The translations under genes were made by a program, and so were the position numbers. DNA of 64,000 bases, taken from NCBI GenBank assembly GCA_010671905.1, contig JAAHII010000001.1:744001-808000 (forward strand), in the 5' to 3' direction. Below are positions 53,186-62,919 of this stretch, one piece after another (the stretch's first letter is position 1; the number at the start of each line of letters is the position of its first letter). The notes below the pieces were generated by a model, which did no database searches, was not told the origin of the DNA, and was given only the letters and a program-made list of their open reading frames with translations. Origin of the DNA: Leptolyngbya sp. SIOISBB. GTDB lineage: Bacteria; Cyanobacteriota; Cyanobacteriia; Phormidesmidales; Phormidesmidaceae.

Positions 53186-54538
53186 ATGGATATTGCGATC
53201 GCCCTCACAGTTTCATTTACGGCACTGCTAACGGCCGTCAATCGCGGGGTCTTTATTCTTTGGCCCCTGTTGTTCACGTTGGGGGTCATGTCGGCAGTGT
53301 ATTGGCGACGGGGATGTGCCGATATACTGCTGCTGCATATGTATAAGGGAGTGCGGCAGTCGTCTGGAGTCCTGAGCATTTTGTTGCTGATTGGTGCCGT
53401 CGTTGCGAGTTGGCTGGTCGCCGGTACCGTCCCCACGCTGGTGTATTACGGGCTGCAGCTCATTCATCCTCAGTATTTTTTGATCTCAGCGTTTGGCCTG
53501 ACAGCACTGGTCTCCACGTTACTAGGCACTTCGTTTGGCAGTGCAGGCACGATCGGGCTAGCACTCATGATCATGGCGCGCGGGGCCGGAGTCGCTGAAG
53601 GGTGGACAGCGGGAGCGATTATTGCTGGGGCTTATGTGGGCGATCGCTGTTCACCGATGTCATCCAGTGCTCATTTGGTTGCCGCCGTTACCAACACCTC
53701 GCTGCCCAACAACCTGCGAACCATGGTGCAAACGAGTTGGGCGCCGTTGATCTTGTCTGCCGCCATTTATGCTTGGGCCTCGCGGCAGCACCCCCTGACC
53801 GTTGTCGATAATTCACTCTTTGCAGCCATTCCGGCTACGTTTTCGGTACATTGGGTGACGCTATTGCCGGCAGTATTGCTCATCGTCCTAACGCTGCTGC
53901 GGTGCCCGGTGTACAAAACGCTGTGGTTGAGTTTGGGTAGTGCGATCGCCTTAGCGTTGACAGTGCAATCTCAATCCATCAGTACCGTATTCATCACGCT
54001 ACTGCTAGGAGCCCGCTTACCCCCTGAAAATGAACTCAGTCTAATTTTTCAAGGGGGCGGACTCTGGACTATGGGCAAAGTCTGCAGTGTTGTATTGGTT
54101 TCTACCGCGTTAGCAGGCCTGCTTTCGGGGCGCGGCACCTTTGATCGAGTCGGACAAGTTCTAGCCCGCTGGCCCGGCCCTCGAGGTCGATTTAGCAGTA
54201 CTGTGGTGGCGAGTTTCCTGACCAGTGCCTTTGGCTGCACTCAAACAATTGCCATTTTGCTAACGCATCAGATTGTGCAACCGCAGTACGTCGCCACCCA
54301 AGCGAATGCCGACATCCTCGCCATCGATATCGAAAATTCGGCGGTGGTGATTGCGCCGTTATTGCCCTGGAATATCGCGGGGCTAGTGCCTGCAACCGTA
54401 ATCTTGGCAGACGCTAGCTTTATTCCCTACGCGGTGTATCTCTATCTATTGCCGCTGTGGCATTGGTTATGGAGTCGGCGGCAAGGGCCAATCAGAACTG
54501 GCCTCAGCTCCCCCAGCCCCGACGCAGCCCCATCCTAG
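53186..54538 (+). CDS. Na+/H+ antiporter, NhaC family
   Basis: A 450-aa antiporter with about ten hydrophobic segments. NhaC-type features: an early FILWPLLFTLGVMSAVYW, then GSAGTIGLALMIMARG, GAYVGDRCSPMSSSAHLVAA and the later FGCTQTIAILLTHQIV with LLPWNIAGLVPATV. These conserved polar stretches in helices carry the ion. It would exchange external protons for internal sodium. The ATG at 53186 (MDIAIALTVSF) has AAGGA ten bases upstream and is chosen over the longer frame at 53159. It is divergent from the nitrilase gene. Confidence 0.9.
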   Translation: MDIAIALTVSFTALLTAVNRGVFILWPLLFTLGVMSAVYWRRGCADILLLHMYKGVRQSSGVLSILLLIGAVVASWLVAGTVPTLVYYGLQLIHPQYFLISAFGLTALVSTLLGTSFGSAGTIGLALMIMARGAGVAEGWTAGAIIAGAYVGDRCSPMSSSAHLVAAVTNTSLPNNLRTMVQTSWAPLILSAAIYAWASRQHPLTVVDNSLFAAIPATFSVHWVTLLPAVLLIVLTLLRCPVYKTLWLSLGSAIALALTVQSQSISTVFITLLLGARLPPENELSLIFQGGGLWTMGKVCSVVLVSTALAGLLSGRGTFDRVGQVLARWPGPRGRFSSTVVASFLTSAFGCTQTIAILLTHQIVQPQYVATQANADILAIDIENSAVVIAPLLPWNIAGLVPATVILADASFIPYAVYLYLLPLWHWLWSRRQGPIRTGLSSPSPDAAPS

Positions 54539-55011
54539 TCGGTGTTCTGGGCCTAGCAAAATCGTATCCAGAGGCACAATCCAAGGATGATCCCAAAGAA
54601 ACTCTCATGTCCCTTGGCAATCTGAAGATCTGTGAGTTATCACATAGCTTGAACCTTAATCAAGGAAGAATTGCCATTTTGAATCAACACCCAAGAGGCT
54701 TGAAAAGCATCGAAATCGCTTTGACGTCACCTACTTAAGCATAAGTTTTGTTGATTTATATTTGACCTTGAGATGTTGTGAGTAGCCCTTGCCCCGCTGC
54801 TAAAACAGTGAAACTGCGGGTTTTATTCTCTTTTCTTCAGTCTGACTTTTTCTCAATTCAGTAGTTGTGGCCAACTTTGAGAAGGTCCGATCGCGGCCAT
54901 CCCATTTCTGGGCAGCCTGGTCTACATCACTGCATCAACCCAGTATTTTGAGATTAATTTTCCCAATCCGGCGACGATTTACGCTCCACAGTGAGCAGGA
55001 GTAAGAGCCTA

Positions 55012-55104
55012 ATGGCGAGAGAACAGAATCGTGGACGCCTCGTCCTGCAAGCTATCGTATTTTGGGTTTTGGCTCCGGCGATCGCGCTATCGCTCTTGAT
55101 GTAG
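55012..55104 (+). CDS. Candidate 30-aa hydrophobic peptide
   Basis: An ATG frame MAREQNRGRLVLQAIVFWVL followed by APAIALSLLM and TAG. It has a polar, basic head and one hydrophobic helix, the profile of small membrane subunits. AGGAG lies about nine bases upstream. No known photosystem or oxidase small subunit is recognised. It may be chance. Confidence 0.35.
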   Translation: MAREQNRGRLVLQAIVFWVLAPAIALSLLM

Positions 55105-55122
55105 AGAGACACCGCCTTGCTG

Positions 55123-55311
55123 TCATAACCCTGCTTCGTTCGGGGTCTGAATTGGAATTTTTACCCCAAACGTGTTGCCTTGATTAGCTGCTGATTGCAG
55201 TTTCAGAGTATCGCCATGGACTTTGATGATGCGTTGGGATCGGCGCAATCCTAAGCCACTGTCAATTGATGGGTTTTTAGTGAAGTAGCGGTTTGAAGTG
55301 GTCTGAGTCAT
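55123..55311 (-). pseudogene. Histidine kinase C-terminal remnant
   Basis: A 62-codon minus-strand frame that reads like the end of a HATPase domain: RYFTKNPSIDSGLGLRRSQR followed by IIKVHGDTLKLQSAANQGNTFGVKIPI. The GLGL (G2 box) and the final strand-helix pattern are visible; the kinase core with the N and G1 boxes is gone. It is a decayed relic, not an expressed protein. Confidence 0.65.
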
Positions 55312-55586
55312 GCCGTGTTCAAGCTGCTGGTTGCGACTCTGGCCAAAAAACTGAAACCATCCATGGCTGGCGAACTATTGAGTAATTTTGCAGTGTGTGA
55401 ATGCTGAGGTAACAGTCGTCAATTTAAGGCGATCGCTGACTATAGTGAAGCTTACAGAAAGCACGGCTCCGTGATTGCAACGGCAATCCAACTCACTCAA
55501 GAGTGAATCCTGCGTTGAAGGATAGCGAGGGTTTTCGGCAAAAACCTCACAAGCAGTTTTAGACCTCACGACAGGAGACTCACTAT

Positions 55587-57113
55587 ATGAAGCTGGCCTA
55601 CTGGATGTACGCCGGTCCTGCGCATATTGGCACCCTCAGGATTGCGAGTTCCTTTAAAAATGTGCATGCCATCATGCATGCACCTCTGGGCGATGACTAT
55701 TTCAACGTCATGCGGTCAATGCTGGAGCGTGAGCGGGACTTTACCCCCGTCACCACCAGTGTGGTTGATCGCCATGTCTTAGCTCAAGGCTCTCAGGAAA
55801 AAGTCGTTGACAATATCGTGCGCAAAGATCACGAGGAAACTCCTGATCTGATTGTGCTGACGCCGACCTGTACCTCTAGCATCTTGCAAGAAGACTTACA
55901 GAACTTTGTGGAGCGGGCCAGTTTAGACGCCCAGTGCGATGTGTTGCTGGCTGATGTGAACCACTATCGAGTGAACGAGCTGCAGGCAGCCGATCGCACC
56001 CTGCAGCAAATTGTGCAGTTTTATATCGAAAAAGCTCAAAAGAAAGGTGAGTTACCCACTGAGAAAACCGATAACCCCTCGGTTAATATCATTGGCATGA
56101 CGACGCTCGGTTTTCACAACAACCACGATCGTACCGAGCTGGTGAAGCTCATGGGCGACCTGGGCATCGACGTCAATCTAGTACTGCCGGATAAAGCCTC
56201 AGTTGACCAGATCAAGCAGTTGCCTCGCGCCTGGTTTAACCTCGTGCCTTATCGGGAGGTGGGGCCAGCCACCGCCACTTATTTACAGGAAACCTTCGAC
56301 CAACCCACGGTAGATATTACGCCGATGGGCATTGTGGAAACGGCTCGCTGCATCCGTGTCATTCAAAAGGTCTTGAATGCGCAAGGGGCCACCGTCGACT
56401 ACGAAGCCTTTATCGACGAGCAAACGCGGTTTGTGTCTAATGCAGCCTGGTTTTCTCGCTCCATTGACTGCCAAAACTTGACGGGCAAAAAGGCGGTGGT
56501 GTTCGGTGACAGCACCCACGCTGCTGCCATGACCAAAATCTTGACACGGGAAATGGGCATTCATGTGGTGCTGGCGGGTACCTATTGCAAATATGACGAA
56601 GCCTGGTTCCGGGAACAGGTGGGTGAGTATTGCGATGAAATTCTGATCAGCGAAGACCATGGCGCGATCGCGGACAAAATTGCGACGATCGAACCAGCGG
56701 CCATTTTTGGGACCCAGATGGAGCGACATGTGGGTAAGCGTTTGGATATTCCCTGTGGTGTTATTGCCGCGCCCATTCACATTCAGAACTTCCCTGTCGG
56801 GTATCGCCCCTTCTTAGGCTATGAAGGTTCCAATCAATTGGTGGATTTGATCTATAACTCCTTTACCCTCGGCATGGAGGATCATCTGCTGGAGATCTTC
56901 GGCGGTCATGACACGAAGGAAGTGATCACGAAGACAGTCTCTGCCAATGGCGATCTCAATTGGACAACAGACGCCCTCACCGAGCTCAAGCGGGTACCGG
57001 GTTTTGTGCGCGGCAAGGTGAAGCGCAATACCGAAAAGTTTGCTCGCGACCATGGCCACTCAAACATCGATGTTGAGGTCATGTATGCTGCCAAAGAAGC
57101 AGTGGGTGCTTAG
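55587..57113 (+). CDS. chlB: Light-independent protochlorophyllide reductase subunit B, ChlB
   Basis: ChlB pairs with ChlN as the catalytic NB component of dark-operative protochlorophyllide reductase, which receives electrons from ChlL and makes chlorophyllide without light. The 508-aa nitrogenase-like protein starts [20 protein letters not shown] and contains the [16 protein letters not shown] region (Cys for the shared cluster ligand), then [17 protein letters not shown] and [20 protein letters not shown]. The C-terminal [20 protein letters not shown] and the final [20 protein letters not shown] are typical. The chlL and chlN genes are not in the window. The start has AGGAG ten bases upstream. 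Confidence 0.97.
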   Translation: MKLAYWMYAGPAHIGTLRIASSFKNVHAIMHAPLGDDYFNVMRSMLERERDFTPVTTSVVDRHVLAQGSQEKVVDNIVRKDHEETPDLIVLTPTCTSSILQEDLQNFVERASLDAQCDVLLADVNHYRVNELQAADRTLQQIVQFYIEKAQKKGELPTEKTDNPSVNIIGMTTLGFHNNHDRTELVKLMGDLGIDVNLVLPDKASVDQIKQLPRAWFNLVPYREVGPATATYLQETFDQPTVDITPMGIVETARCIRVIQKVLNAQGATVDYEAFIDEQTRFVSNAAWFSRSIDCQNLTGKKAVVFGDSTHAAAMTKILTREMGIHVVLAGTYCKYDEAWFREQVGEYCDEILISEDHGAIADKIATIEPAAIFGTQMERHVGKRLDIPCGVIAAPIHIQNFPVGYRPFLGYEGSNQLVDLIYNSFTLGMEDHLLEIFGGHDTKEVITKTVSANGDLNWTTDALTELKRVPGFVRGKVKRNTEKFARDHGHSNIDVEVMYAAKEAVGA

Positions 57114-57215
57114 TCGTACCTTCCCGGTAACCTCTTATGAAGAGCGATCGCGCGGCCCTCTTGCTCATGTCAATTAGGTCAGCGCGATCAATTAGCACTT
57201 TGCTCTTAACTAGTC

Positions 57216-57815
57216 ATGACGATGCCAACTTTGCCAGAAGCCCAAGCAATTTTGACCTTCTGGTTTGATGATCCCGCTATTCCGAATAGTGAATATGGTC
57301 GGCAGCGCAAAATTTGGTTTCGCAAAGACCCCAGCTTTGACCAGCAAGTTCGCGATCGCTTTCTCTCCATTTATGAACAAGCTCGTCAGGGCACATTCGC
57401 CCCCTGGATTGAACAGCCACGCTCGGCCCTTGCCCTCACCATTTTGTTAGATCAGTTTCCTCGCAATATGTTTCGCGGCACGGCTCATTGCTTCGAGGCT
57501 GACTCTCAAGCCTTGGCAACGGCTCAAGCAGCGATCGCCCACCAGCATGATCACGCTTTGATCCCAGTTGAAAGGATGTTCCTGTATCTGCCGTTTGAAC
57601 ATAGCGAAAATATCGAACATCAGCGTCAGGCGGTTAGCCTGTTTGAGGCCCTGGCGCGATCGGCCCCAGAGCTGCAATCGACCCTTGACTATGCCTATCG
57701 ACATCGCGATGTCATTGCTCAATTCGGGCGCTTTCCCCATCGCAACGAGAGTTTAGGCCGTGAGAGCACCGAAGCTGAAATTCTGTTTCTCAAGCAACCC
57801 GGTGCTCGATTTTAG
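57216..57815 (+). CDS. DUF924 family protein
   Basis: A 199-aa protein of the DUF924 family: ILTFWFDD near the N-terminus, IWFRKDPSFDQQVRDRF, TILLDQFPRNMFRGTAHCFEAD and FLYLPFEHSENIEHQRQAV. The fold is predicted as alpha-helical and TPR-like; the function is unknown. No signal peptide is present. It may be cotranscribed with chlB, 102 bases upstream. A strong hairpin near 57.85 kb separates it from the convergent DUF1830 gene. Confidence 0.92.
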   Translation: MTMPTLPEAQAILTFWFDDPAIPNSEYGRQRKIWFRKDPSFDQQVRDRFLSIYEQARQGTFAPWIEQPRSALALTILLDQFPRNMFRGTAHCFEADSQALATAQAAIAHQHDHALIPVERMFLYLPFEHSENIEHQRQAVSLFEALARSAPELQSTLDYAYRHRDVIAQFGRFPHRNESLGRESTEAEILFLKQPGARF

Positions 57816-57829
57816 CGATGATAGCTACG

Positions 57830-57869
57830 AGAAAAACAAAAAAGTCGATAACGGGTTCGTTATCGACTT
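57830..57869 (-). terminator. Terminator of the DUF1830 gene (convergent)
   Basis: AAGTCGATAACG (57842-57853) pairs with CGTTATCGACTT (57858-57869) around a GGTT loop. On the minus strand the stem is followed by a T-rich run (complement of the AAAAACAAAAAA at 57832-57843). This is a textbook intrinsic terminator for the minus-strand gene and may also stop transcription from plus. Confidence 0.85.
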
Positions 57870-57987
57870 AGGAAGTATATATGACTCCTGTAAAGAGCCA
57901 GTGACAGAAGATGACAACAATAAAAAGTGATTTCAAAAGCTAGTCGCTTTTAGATATTAATCTCAACTCGATTTGACTAAAGCCCCA

Positions 57988-58323
57988 CTAGGACCCAGCA
58001 GGCACAGCAGTGGGCTGCTCAGCTTCAGCACGTAGGGCGACTTGCTTAGCCCAAGGAGCGTTTTCTGGAGGGTCCACAACTAAGCGATCGCAGGGGATAG
58101 TATCTGACAAGATTGCGCTTGCCATCATGCCAGTGTGAATCTCAAGTTGAGCCTGAGGTAGTGCTTCGAACATTAATCGCTGACCTGGAAAGACGACGCG
58201 CTCAAAGTACCAGTCACAAATATTAGTAATTCGAACAATTTGCATCTTGCTAGTAGCGTTTACATAGCAGCAAAGAACAGACTCGGATTGGTCAGTAGGA
58301 ATGTGATCGATGATCTGAGTCAT
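57988..58323 (-). CDS. DUF1830 family protein
   Basis: A 111-aa protein of the cyanobacterial DUF1830 family. The conserved core is seen at residues 17-85: VLCCYVNATSKMQIVRITNI, WYFERVVFPGQRLMFEALP and AQLEIHTGMMASAILSDTIPC. Its function is unknown and no signal or membrane segment is present. A clear terminator follows. Its N-terminus lies 966 bases from the DinG-like gene. Confidence 0.9.
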   Translation of the reverse strand: MTQIIDHIPTDQSESVLCCYVNATSKMQIVRITNICDWYFERVVFPGQRLMFEALPQAQLEIHTGMMASAILSDTIPCDRLVVDPPENAPWAKQVALRAEAEQPTAVPAGS

Positions 58324-59289
58324 AGGTTTTCAAAAGCGAGTAAAAAATAAACGACTGACTGTAAGCTAACACTCCTCAACGGAATTTGGCTGTAAACGCG
58401 ACTACCAACGATCCCCGAGCAATTACAAACCGCTACAGATTGCAACACTTTAGAGCAGCAATTGGTAACGAAGATTGCTTTTCGGCATGTGACACCGTGA
58501 GCGCCATATGCCCTATATCCCTTGTCTTATAAAGGATTTGGGAACTTTTCATTTATCGCTAGCGGCGAGTTGGTGAACTTTCTTTGCGATGATCCCGCAG
58601 AGATGTTTCTAAAGCCAGAGGAGAGGGTGTAGGTTTTAATCTTGATGGTTGAGATCACGTAACCCAACAAGAATTCTTAACTGATTTAGTGTCTAAAAAT
58701 ACTAAACAGAAATTGGAAATGTCATGGCGGAACCTTTCGGATTACGTCATGTCGCTGATTAGAAGCAATCACTATAAAAGATGGCTGACGGTTTTCTAGA
58801 AATACTCTAAATCCGTTTTCTTCGTCAGCATTGTCAATCTTACAAAGATCAATCCAGGACAATCGACAGAACCGGCAGAACCCAGTCATCAAAATTATGA
58901 ACACTCACTTCATGTATCAGAGTATGTTGACATTTTGTTCTTACTCAAACGGGTACTCTTCGACTTTTATAAGGTGGTTTTGTGACAAATACTACGATTT
59001 TCCCCTTGCCTTTTAAGTTGGAGGCCGGACAGTAATTCTAAGTAATTTTTATGGATAAGTTAGGCACACACGATTTCCTCTCGTTTGGGAACGGTTTAGA
59101 TTTGACCATGTTGGGAGCTGCATCCCTCTTCTACTAACCCTTGGGACCATCTCTGCAGTTACTCCAGCCACATGGTCGTGCTCTAGACATCTTGTTCATC
59201 TAACTGTCGCTGTGCTCACACCGAATTGTGGGAACCCTTGGGGCGGCTATGTCACAATAAAGGGCATCACGCAGTTAGGAGCAGGTTAA
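58324..59289. other. Long intergenic region, no gene recognised
   Basis: About 970 bases with short open frames only. AGGAG at 59277-59281 serves the DinG-like gene. No repeat or RNA motif is recognised. Confidence 0.5.
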
Positions 59290-60843
59290 GTGCTGGAAGC
59301 ACAGGTGCATGAACAGTTGCGGGCATTTCTGCGACATCATCGCAATACCGACTGGCCCCACCATCTAACGATGGCTCGTCTGGCTGCGCGGGCACTGCGG
59401 CTGGGGCGTAGTTCGCTGATGCAGGTCGGCGCTTCAGCACTTTATCAAGGTCACTATCGCCTGAGCTATTTGACGTCACTGCTGTTGTGGCCTGACCCAG
59501 CAATTTTGGTGTTACCAGATGCCCTACGACAACAGGTCCTGTTAGGAGACATCCCGCGTCTGCAAGAGTGGATGCCCTGCGAAAAGCCAGTGCAATGGGG
59601 AAACGAGTGGCCTCATGAGAACTTTCAGGGATTGTTTCTCACGAGCCCGGAAATATGGTTGCGCGATCGCCTCTACCAGCAAAAGCGCTTTCCTGAAGGC
59701 CTCCCGGTTTTTATTGATGGGGTTGATGACTTAGAATTTTGGCTCCGTGATGTGCTCACGGTCAAACTTGATGCGGATGCCTGGCAAACTCTGATGCAGG
59801 CCTATCCTCAGCATCAACCCCTGATTCGTGATACGCGGGTGAGCTTGACTCACCAGATCTTTCAGCATCCGGTAAATCCTTATCACTGCCATCTTGTGGA
59901 TGAACCGGAACGCCGAGTGCTCATGGCCTTGCGCGAGGTTTTGTTGGACGGGGATGCGACGCAAACGGCAATGCCGCCACAGTGGCAGCGATTTTGGGCG
60001 CAGATGGACCGGGCTGAATCGTTACACTGGGCCAAGCTGAATCGTGAGAGTGGTCAGTGGACGTTGAACTGTGCACCGATCAACGTCGCCCCTTTTATGA
60101 CAACTTATTGGGAACAGCAGCCCCTGGTGTTGATGGGCGGGGCGCTCGATGCCACCACTGAGGCGACCGATTTTCGACAGCGATTGGGCTTGGGCGACAT
60201 GACTTGTCTCAAATTTAACCCCGATCGCCATACTGAAGAAATTCAACTGTATCTACCCGATCGCATTCCTTTACCAAATACCGCTGAGTTTCAACCTGTT
60301 TTGCAAGATGAGTTGGCCTATTTAGTAGTCGCGAGCACTAGTCGCGGCGGCTTCACAGTCGTTTTGGTAGACGATACGCCCTTAAAAAGCCAGGTGGCGA
60401 CCTCGCTCGCCTCCCAATTTGGCTCCCGAGTGCAGGTGGAAACGACAAATTTGCCCGAGCATGGGGTGCTTGTAACGGGCTGGCGATTTTGGCAGACTCA
60501 TCAAACCCAACTCCCGTTGCCTAGTCTGTTAGTCCTGGCAACCTTGCCCCTACCTTCATTAGAAAACCCACTAGTGTCGGGTCGAGTCGCTTATTACAAA
60601 CGCTTACGCCAAGACTGGTTTCGCTTGTATTTGCTGCCCACGGCATTGATGGAGCTACAGCGGGCGATCGCCCCGGTGCGAGCCAATCAAGGTACGGTGG
60701 CCATTTTGGATAATCGGGTCAATCATCGCAGCTATGGGCGACAAATTCTACAAGCATTGGATCCTGCTGTTCGCCTGCATCAGCGGCAACATCTTTGGTT
60801 GTCAGACCCCGCGACCTTTGCTCCCCGGCAGCAACGCTTTTAG
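59290..60843 (+). CDS. DinG/XPD-like helicase homologue with degenerate motifs
   Basis: A 517-aa protein related to DinG-type helicases. The N-terminal part aligns with helicase motif positions, but Walker A is replaced by a GASALYQGHYRLSYL stretch without GKT, and the DEAH box reads FIDGVDDLEFWL. The C-terminal domain keeps LPLPSLENPLVSGRVAYYKR and the motif VI-like ELQRAIAPVRANQGTVAIL, where the Gly-Arg of the arginine finger has become Ala-Pro. It is therefore unlikely to hydrolyse ATP, and may be a structural or regulatory paralogue. The start is GTG at 59290 with AGGAG eight bases upstream. Confidence 0.75.
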   Translation: MLEAQVHEQLRAFLRHHRNTDWPHHLTMARLAARALRLGRSSLMQVGASALYQGHYRLSYLTSLLLWPDPAILVLPDALRQQVLLGDIPRLQEWMPCEKPVQWGNEWPHENFQGLFLTSPEIWLRDRLYQQKRFPEGLPVFIDGVDDLEFWLRDVLTVKLDADAWQTLMQAYPQHQPLIRDTRVSLTHQIFQHPVNPYHCHLVDEPERRVLMALREVLLDGDATQTAMPPQWQRFWAQMDRAESLHWAKLNRESGQWTLNCAPINVAPFMTTYWEQQPLVLMGGALDATTEATDFRQRLGLGDMTCLKFNPDRHTEEIQLYLPDRIPLPNTAEFQPVLQDELAYLVVASTSRGGFTVVLVDDTPLKSQVATSLASQFGSRVQVETTNLPEHGVLVTGWRFWQTHQTQLPLPSLLVLATLPLPSLENPLVSGRVAYYKRLRQDWFRLYLLPTALMELQRAIAPVRANQGTVAILDNRVNHRSYGRQILQALDPAVRLHQRQHLWLSDPATFAPRQQRF

Positions 60844-60924
60844 AACGCGGTATGATGCATACTGAACACTCTAGTGAGCATTCATGAGCGTTCATGTTTT
60901 GTAGACACCCCGCAAAGGTCTGCC

Positions 60925-61140
60925 ATGGGAGAATCTAAACGCCGCAAAGAAAAGCTGGGAGAGGACTACGGTAAGCAGGAGACGATTTTGCCGTGGGTTC
61001 CCATTACGAAGGAGCAGAGCGGAAAGTTTGTTAAGTGGACTACTCAAGGAGCCTGGATTGGCATTTTTGTCATGATTGCGCTGTGGGTCACTGTGCGCTT
61101 TATCGGCCCTGGATTTGGCTGGTGGGATATCGCGGGTTAG
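60925..61140 (+). CDS. DUF2839 small membrane protein
   Basis: A 71-aa protein of the cyanobacterial DUF2839 family: MGESKRRKEKLGEDYG at the start, ILPWVPITKEQ in the middle and one transmembrane helix (WIGIFVMIALWVTVRFI) near the end. The frame is open 17 codons further upstream, but the ATG at 60925 begins the family's standard MGE-KRRK N-terminus. The function is unknown. It is convergent with the LapA gene. Confidence 0.9.
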   Translation: MGESKRRKEKLGEDYGKQETILPWVPITKEQSGKFVKWTTQGAWIGIFVMIALWVTVRFIGPGFGWWDIAG

Positions 61141-61159
61141 GCACCTGCTACTCGCCAGG

Positions 61160-61414
61160 CTAGAGGCTTAACTGGCTAAAGTTCTTTTGGAAGGACTGAT
61201 TACCGGAAACGGCGCTGCCCCCCAAAAGCCAAACTAGCCCCGCAGTCACGACCATTCCCCCTGCGGTACAGAAGCTCAGCACAACTCCAAAGGGTAACTC
61301 CACGGACTTCAGTCCTAAGAACTGAACAGTGACGGGCGTCGCATTTTGTACCGAGATAATGGCGATCGCCATTATCCAAATGGCTGGAATGACAACAAGC
61401 AATAATTTCTGCAT
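61160..61414 (-). CDS. LapA-like (DUF1049) membrane protein
   Basis: An 84-aa protein with two hydrophobic helices (residues 3-24 and 40-66) and the DUF1049/LapA pattern SVQNATPVTVQFLGLKSVELPFGVVL. LapA proteins in other bacteria work with LapB in lipopolysaccharide control; the role in cyanobacteria is unknown. It ends 20 bases from the convergent DUF2839 gene. Confidence 0.85.
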   Translation of the reverse strand: MQKLLLVVIPAIWIMAIAIISVQNATPVTVQFLGLKSVELPFGVVLSFCTAGGMVVTAGLVWLLGGSAVSGNQSFQKNFSQLSL

Positions 61415-61534
61415 GGGAGTCGTTGCTTAGGCTAAAAATATGGCTATTCTGCCACCCCAGACAGCATACAATTAGAGTTGCCAGTACAGGCCCTCTTTAG
61501 GTAGAGTATTAGACCGGGCGTTTGAAGGAAAATT

Positions 61535-61993
61535 ATGGCTAAGCGCGTTCAAGTCGTTTTACAAGAAGATATCCGTAAGTTAGGCATTTCTGGTGACCTA
61601 GTTGAGGTCGCACCAGGATATGCCCGCAACTACCTGTTTCCCCGTGGGTTAGCAGTGCGCACAACCCCGGGCGTGTTGAAGCAGGTCGAGCGTCGCCGCG
61701 AAGAGATCCGTCAGCGACTAGAGCAAATTAAGAAAGATGCCGAATCGATGAAAACGGCTCTGGAAACCATTGGGATGTTTGTGATCAAAAAGCCCGTTGG
61801 TGAAGATGAAGCCATTTTTGGAACCGTCACTTCTGCCGACATTGCAGAAGCCATTCAGGAAGCGACCCAGAAAGAAGTTGATCGTCGCGATATTTCAGTA
61901 CCCGACATTAACAAGCTGGGCGAATATCAAGCCACTATCAAGCTACACGCCGAAGTTGTCTCGACAATAAATATTCGCGTCGCCGCCGACTAA
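61535..61993 (+). CDS. rplI: 50S ribosomal protein L9
   Basis: A 152-aa ribosomal protein that binds 23S rRNA near the L1 stalk. The N-terminal domain starts MAKRVQVVLQEDIRKLGISGD and contains VAPGYARNYLFPRGLAV, then a long connecting helix (EQIKKDAESMKTALETIG) and the C-terminal domain FGTVTSADIAEAIQEAT and EVDRRDISVPDINKLGEY. Purine-rich GAAGGAAAATT lies before the ATG. A strong terminator follows, so it forms a single-gene transcript end. Confidence 0.97.
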   Translation: MAKRVQVVLQEDIRKLGISGDLVEVAPGYARNYLFPRGLAVRTTPGVLKQVERRREEIRQRLEQIKKDAESMKTALETIGMFVIKKPVGEDEAIFGTVTSADIAEAIQEATQKEVDRRDISVPDINKLGEYQATIKLHAEVVSTINIRVAAD

Positions 61994-62019
61994 GTGCCGT
62001 AAAAACGCCCGTGGGATTA

Positions 62020-62056
62020 AAACAGGTTAGGCTACTGTTGCCTAGCCTGTTTTGTT
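62020..62056 (+). terminator. Intrinsic terminator of rplI
   Basis: AAACAGGTTAGGC (62020-62032) pairs with GCCTAGCCTGTTT (62040-62052) with one G-T wobble around a seven-base loop, followed by TGTTG. It lies 26 bases after the rplI stop. Confidence 0.8.
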
Positions 62057-62270
62057 GTATGTTGCCTCGCCCGACACCAGCTCAAAACTGGATTTTGATT
62101 TTTATCGGCAGATGTAACAGAAGGAAAAGAGATCGCCTCTCTAAGTGAATCGACTGTTAAAACCGACTCTTAGTCAGACTCTCTTGAAAAGGACACCCGC
62201 TCTTGGGACGTTCCCACTCATCAAGCCATCCGCTTTACCAAGAAGGTGCCTGACTTAAAGTTTTGGCGAG

Positions 62271-62519
62271 TTATCGGTCTAGGGACATATCAGGATTATT
62301 GGCTGACGTCTCGGCTGTGGCCATCAAGCGGGGATACACCAACACAAAGAAAACCATCCACACCAGAATGGGCACGGCCACGATACCAGTGAGCCAGTAG
62401 CGATGGAATAGTAGCCAACTGCCGCCGATGATACTAATGCCCGTTAGGACGATCGACCAGGGTTGGCACCACCAAGGTTTGTAATCCCACACAGATGACG
62501 ATTGGGAGGAATGAGCCAT
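62271..62519 (-). CDS. Small two-helix membrane protein (probable DUF6737)
   Basis: An 82-aa protein with WDYKPWWCQPWSIVLTGI near the N-terminus and two hydrophobic helices (about 23-40 and 44-64). The WDYKPWWCQPWSI segment is characteristic of a cyanobacterial family that I recall as DUF6737; this name is from memory. The function is unknown. It is divergent from the dps region. Confidence 0.75.
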   Translation of the reverse strand: MAHSSQSSSVWDYKPWWCQPWSIVLTGISIIGGSWLLFHRYWLTGIVAVPILVWMVFFVLVYPRLMATAETSANNPDMSLDR

Positions 62520-62919
62520 ATGGATTGCGATCTCACTGCAACGTCATTTTAATGGGCATCAGGCATTGCTGTTGGCGCATTTCAAACGTTGCTACGAACG
62601 CCTTGCCATCTCTAACCTCAAAACTCAACTCTGGCACTGTGACTGTAGCTGCGATTCGCTTGCCAGCAAGCCAAGTGGTTAATCTTAGCCCACTATCCCC
62701 TCGACTAAAGCACTGTGAGAGTCGTCTGGCTAGCAGTCTTCATTCTGAGATGTCGCTATACTCCGAGATGCGATTATCGAGTCAACTGCTACCAGCAAGA
62801 TACCGAGCAATCTATTGCAAGTCGTACTCATAACGAGTATGATTTAGGAGTGGATCGTGAAACGGTGCTGCGCTGATGACCGCTTCATAAAATCCGATAA
62901 TGATTTAGGAGTATTTCTC
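62520..62919. other. dps upstream region with duplicated ribosome-binding segment
   Basis: About 400 bases. ATGATTTAGGAGT occurs at 62839-62851 and again at 62900-62912. Each copy supplies an AGGAG: the first to a GTG at 62857 that is in frame with dps, the second to the dps ATG at 62920. A small palindrome TACTC-ATAAC-GAGTA is at 62825-62839. No other gene is recognised. Confidence 0.6.

Larger units (their letters stand above)
54539..55586. other. Long intergenic region with gene remnants
   Basis: About 1,050 bases. It holds a candidate terminator of NhaC (CCCGC 54793-54797 with GCGGG 54816-54820 and TTTTATT after it), a 30-codon frame at 55012-55104 and a histidine kinase remnant at 55123-55311 on minus. 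The chlB promoter lies in the last 200 bases; its AGGAG is 10 bases before the ATG. Confidence 0.5.

Noticed and set aside
62825-62839. Palindrome TACTC-ATAAC-GAGTA upstream of dps as an operator
   Set aside because: Arms of five bases are expected by chance; there is no match to a known Fur or PerR box that I can defend.
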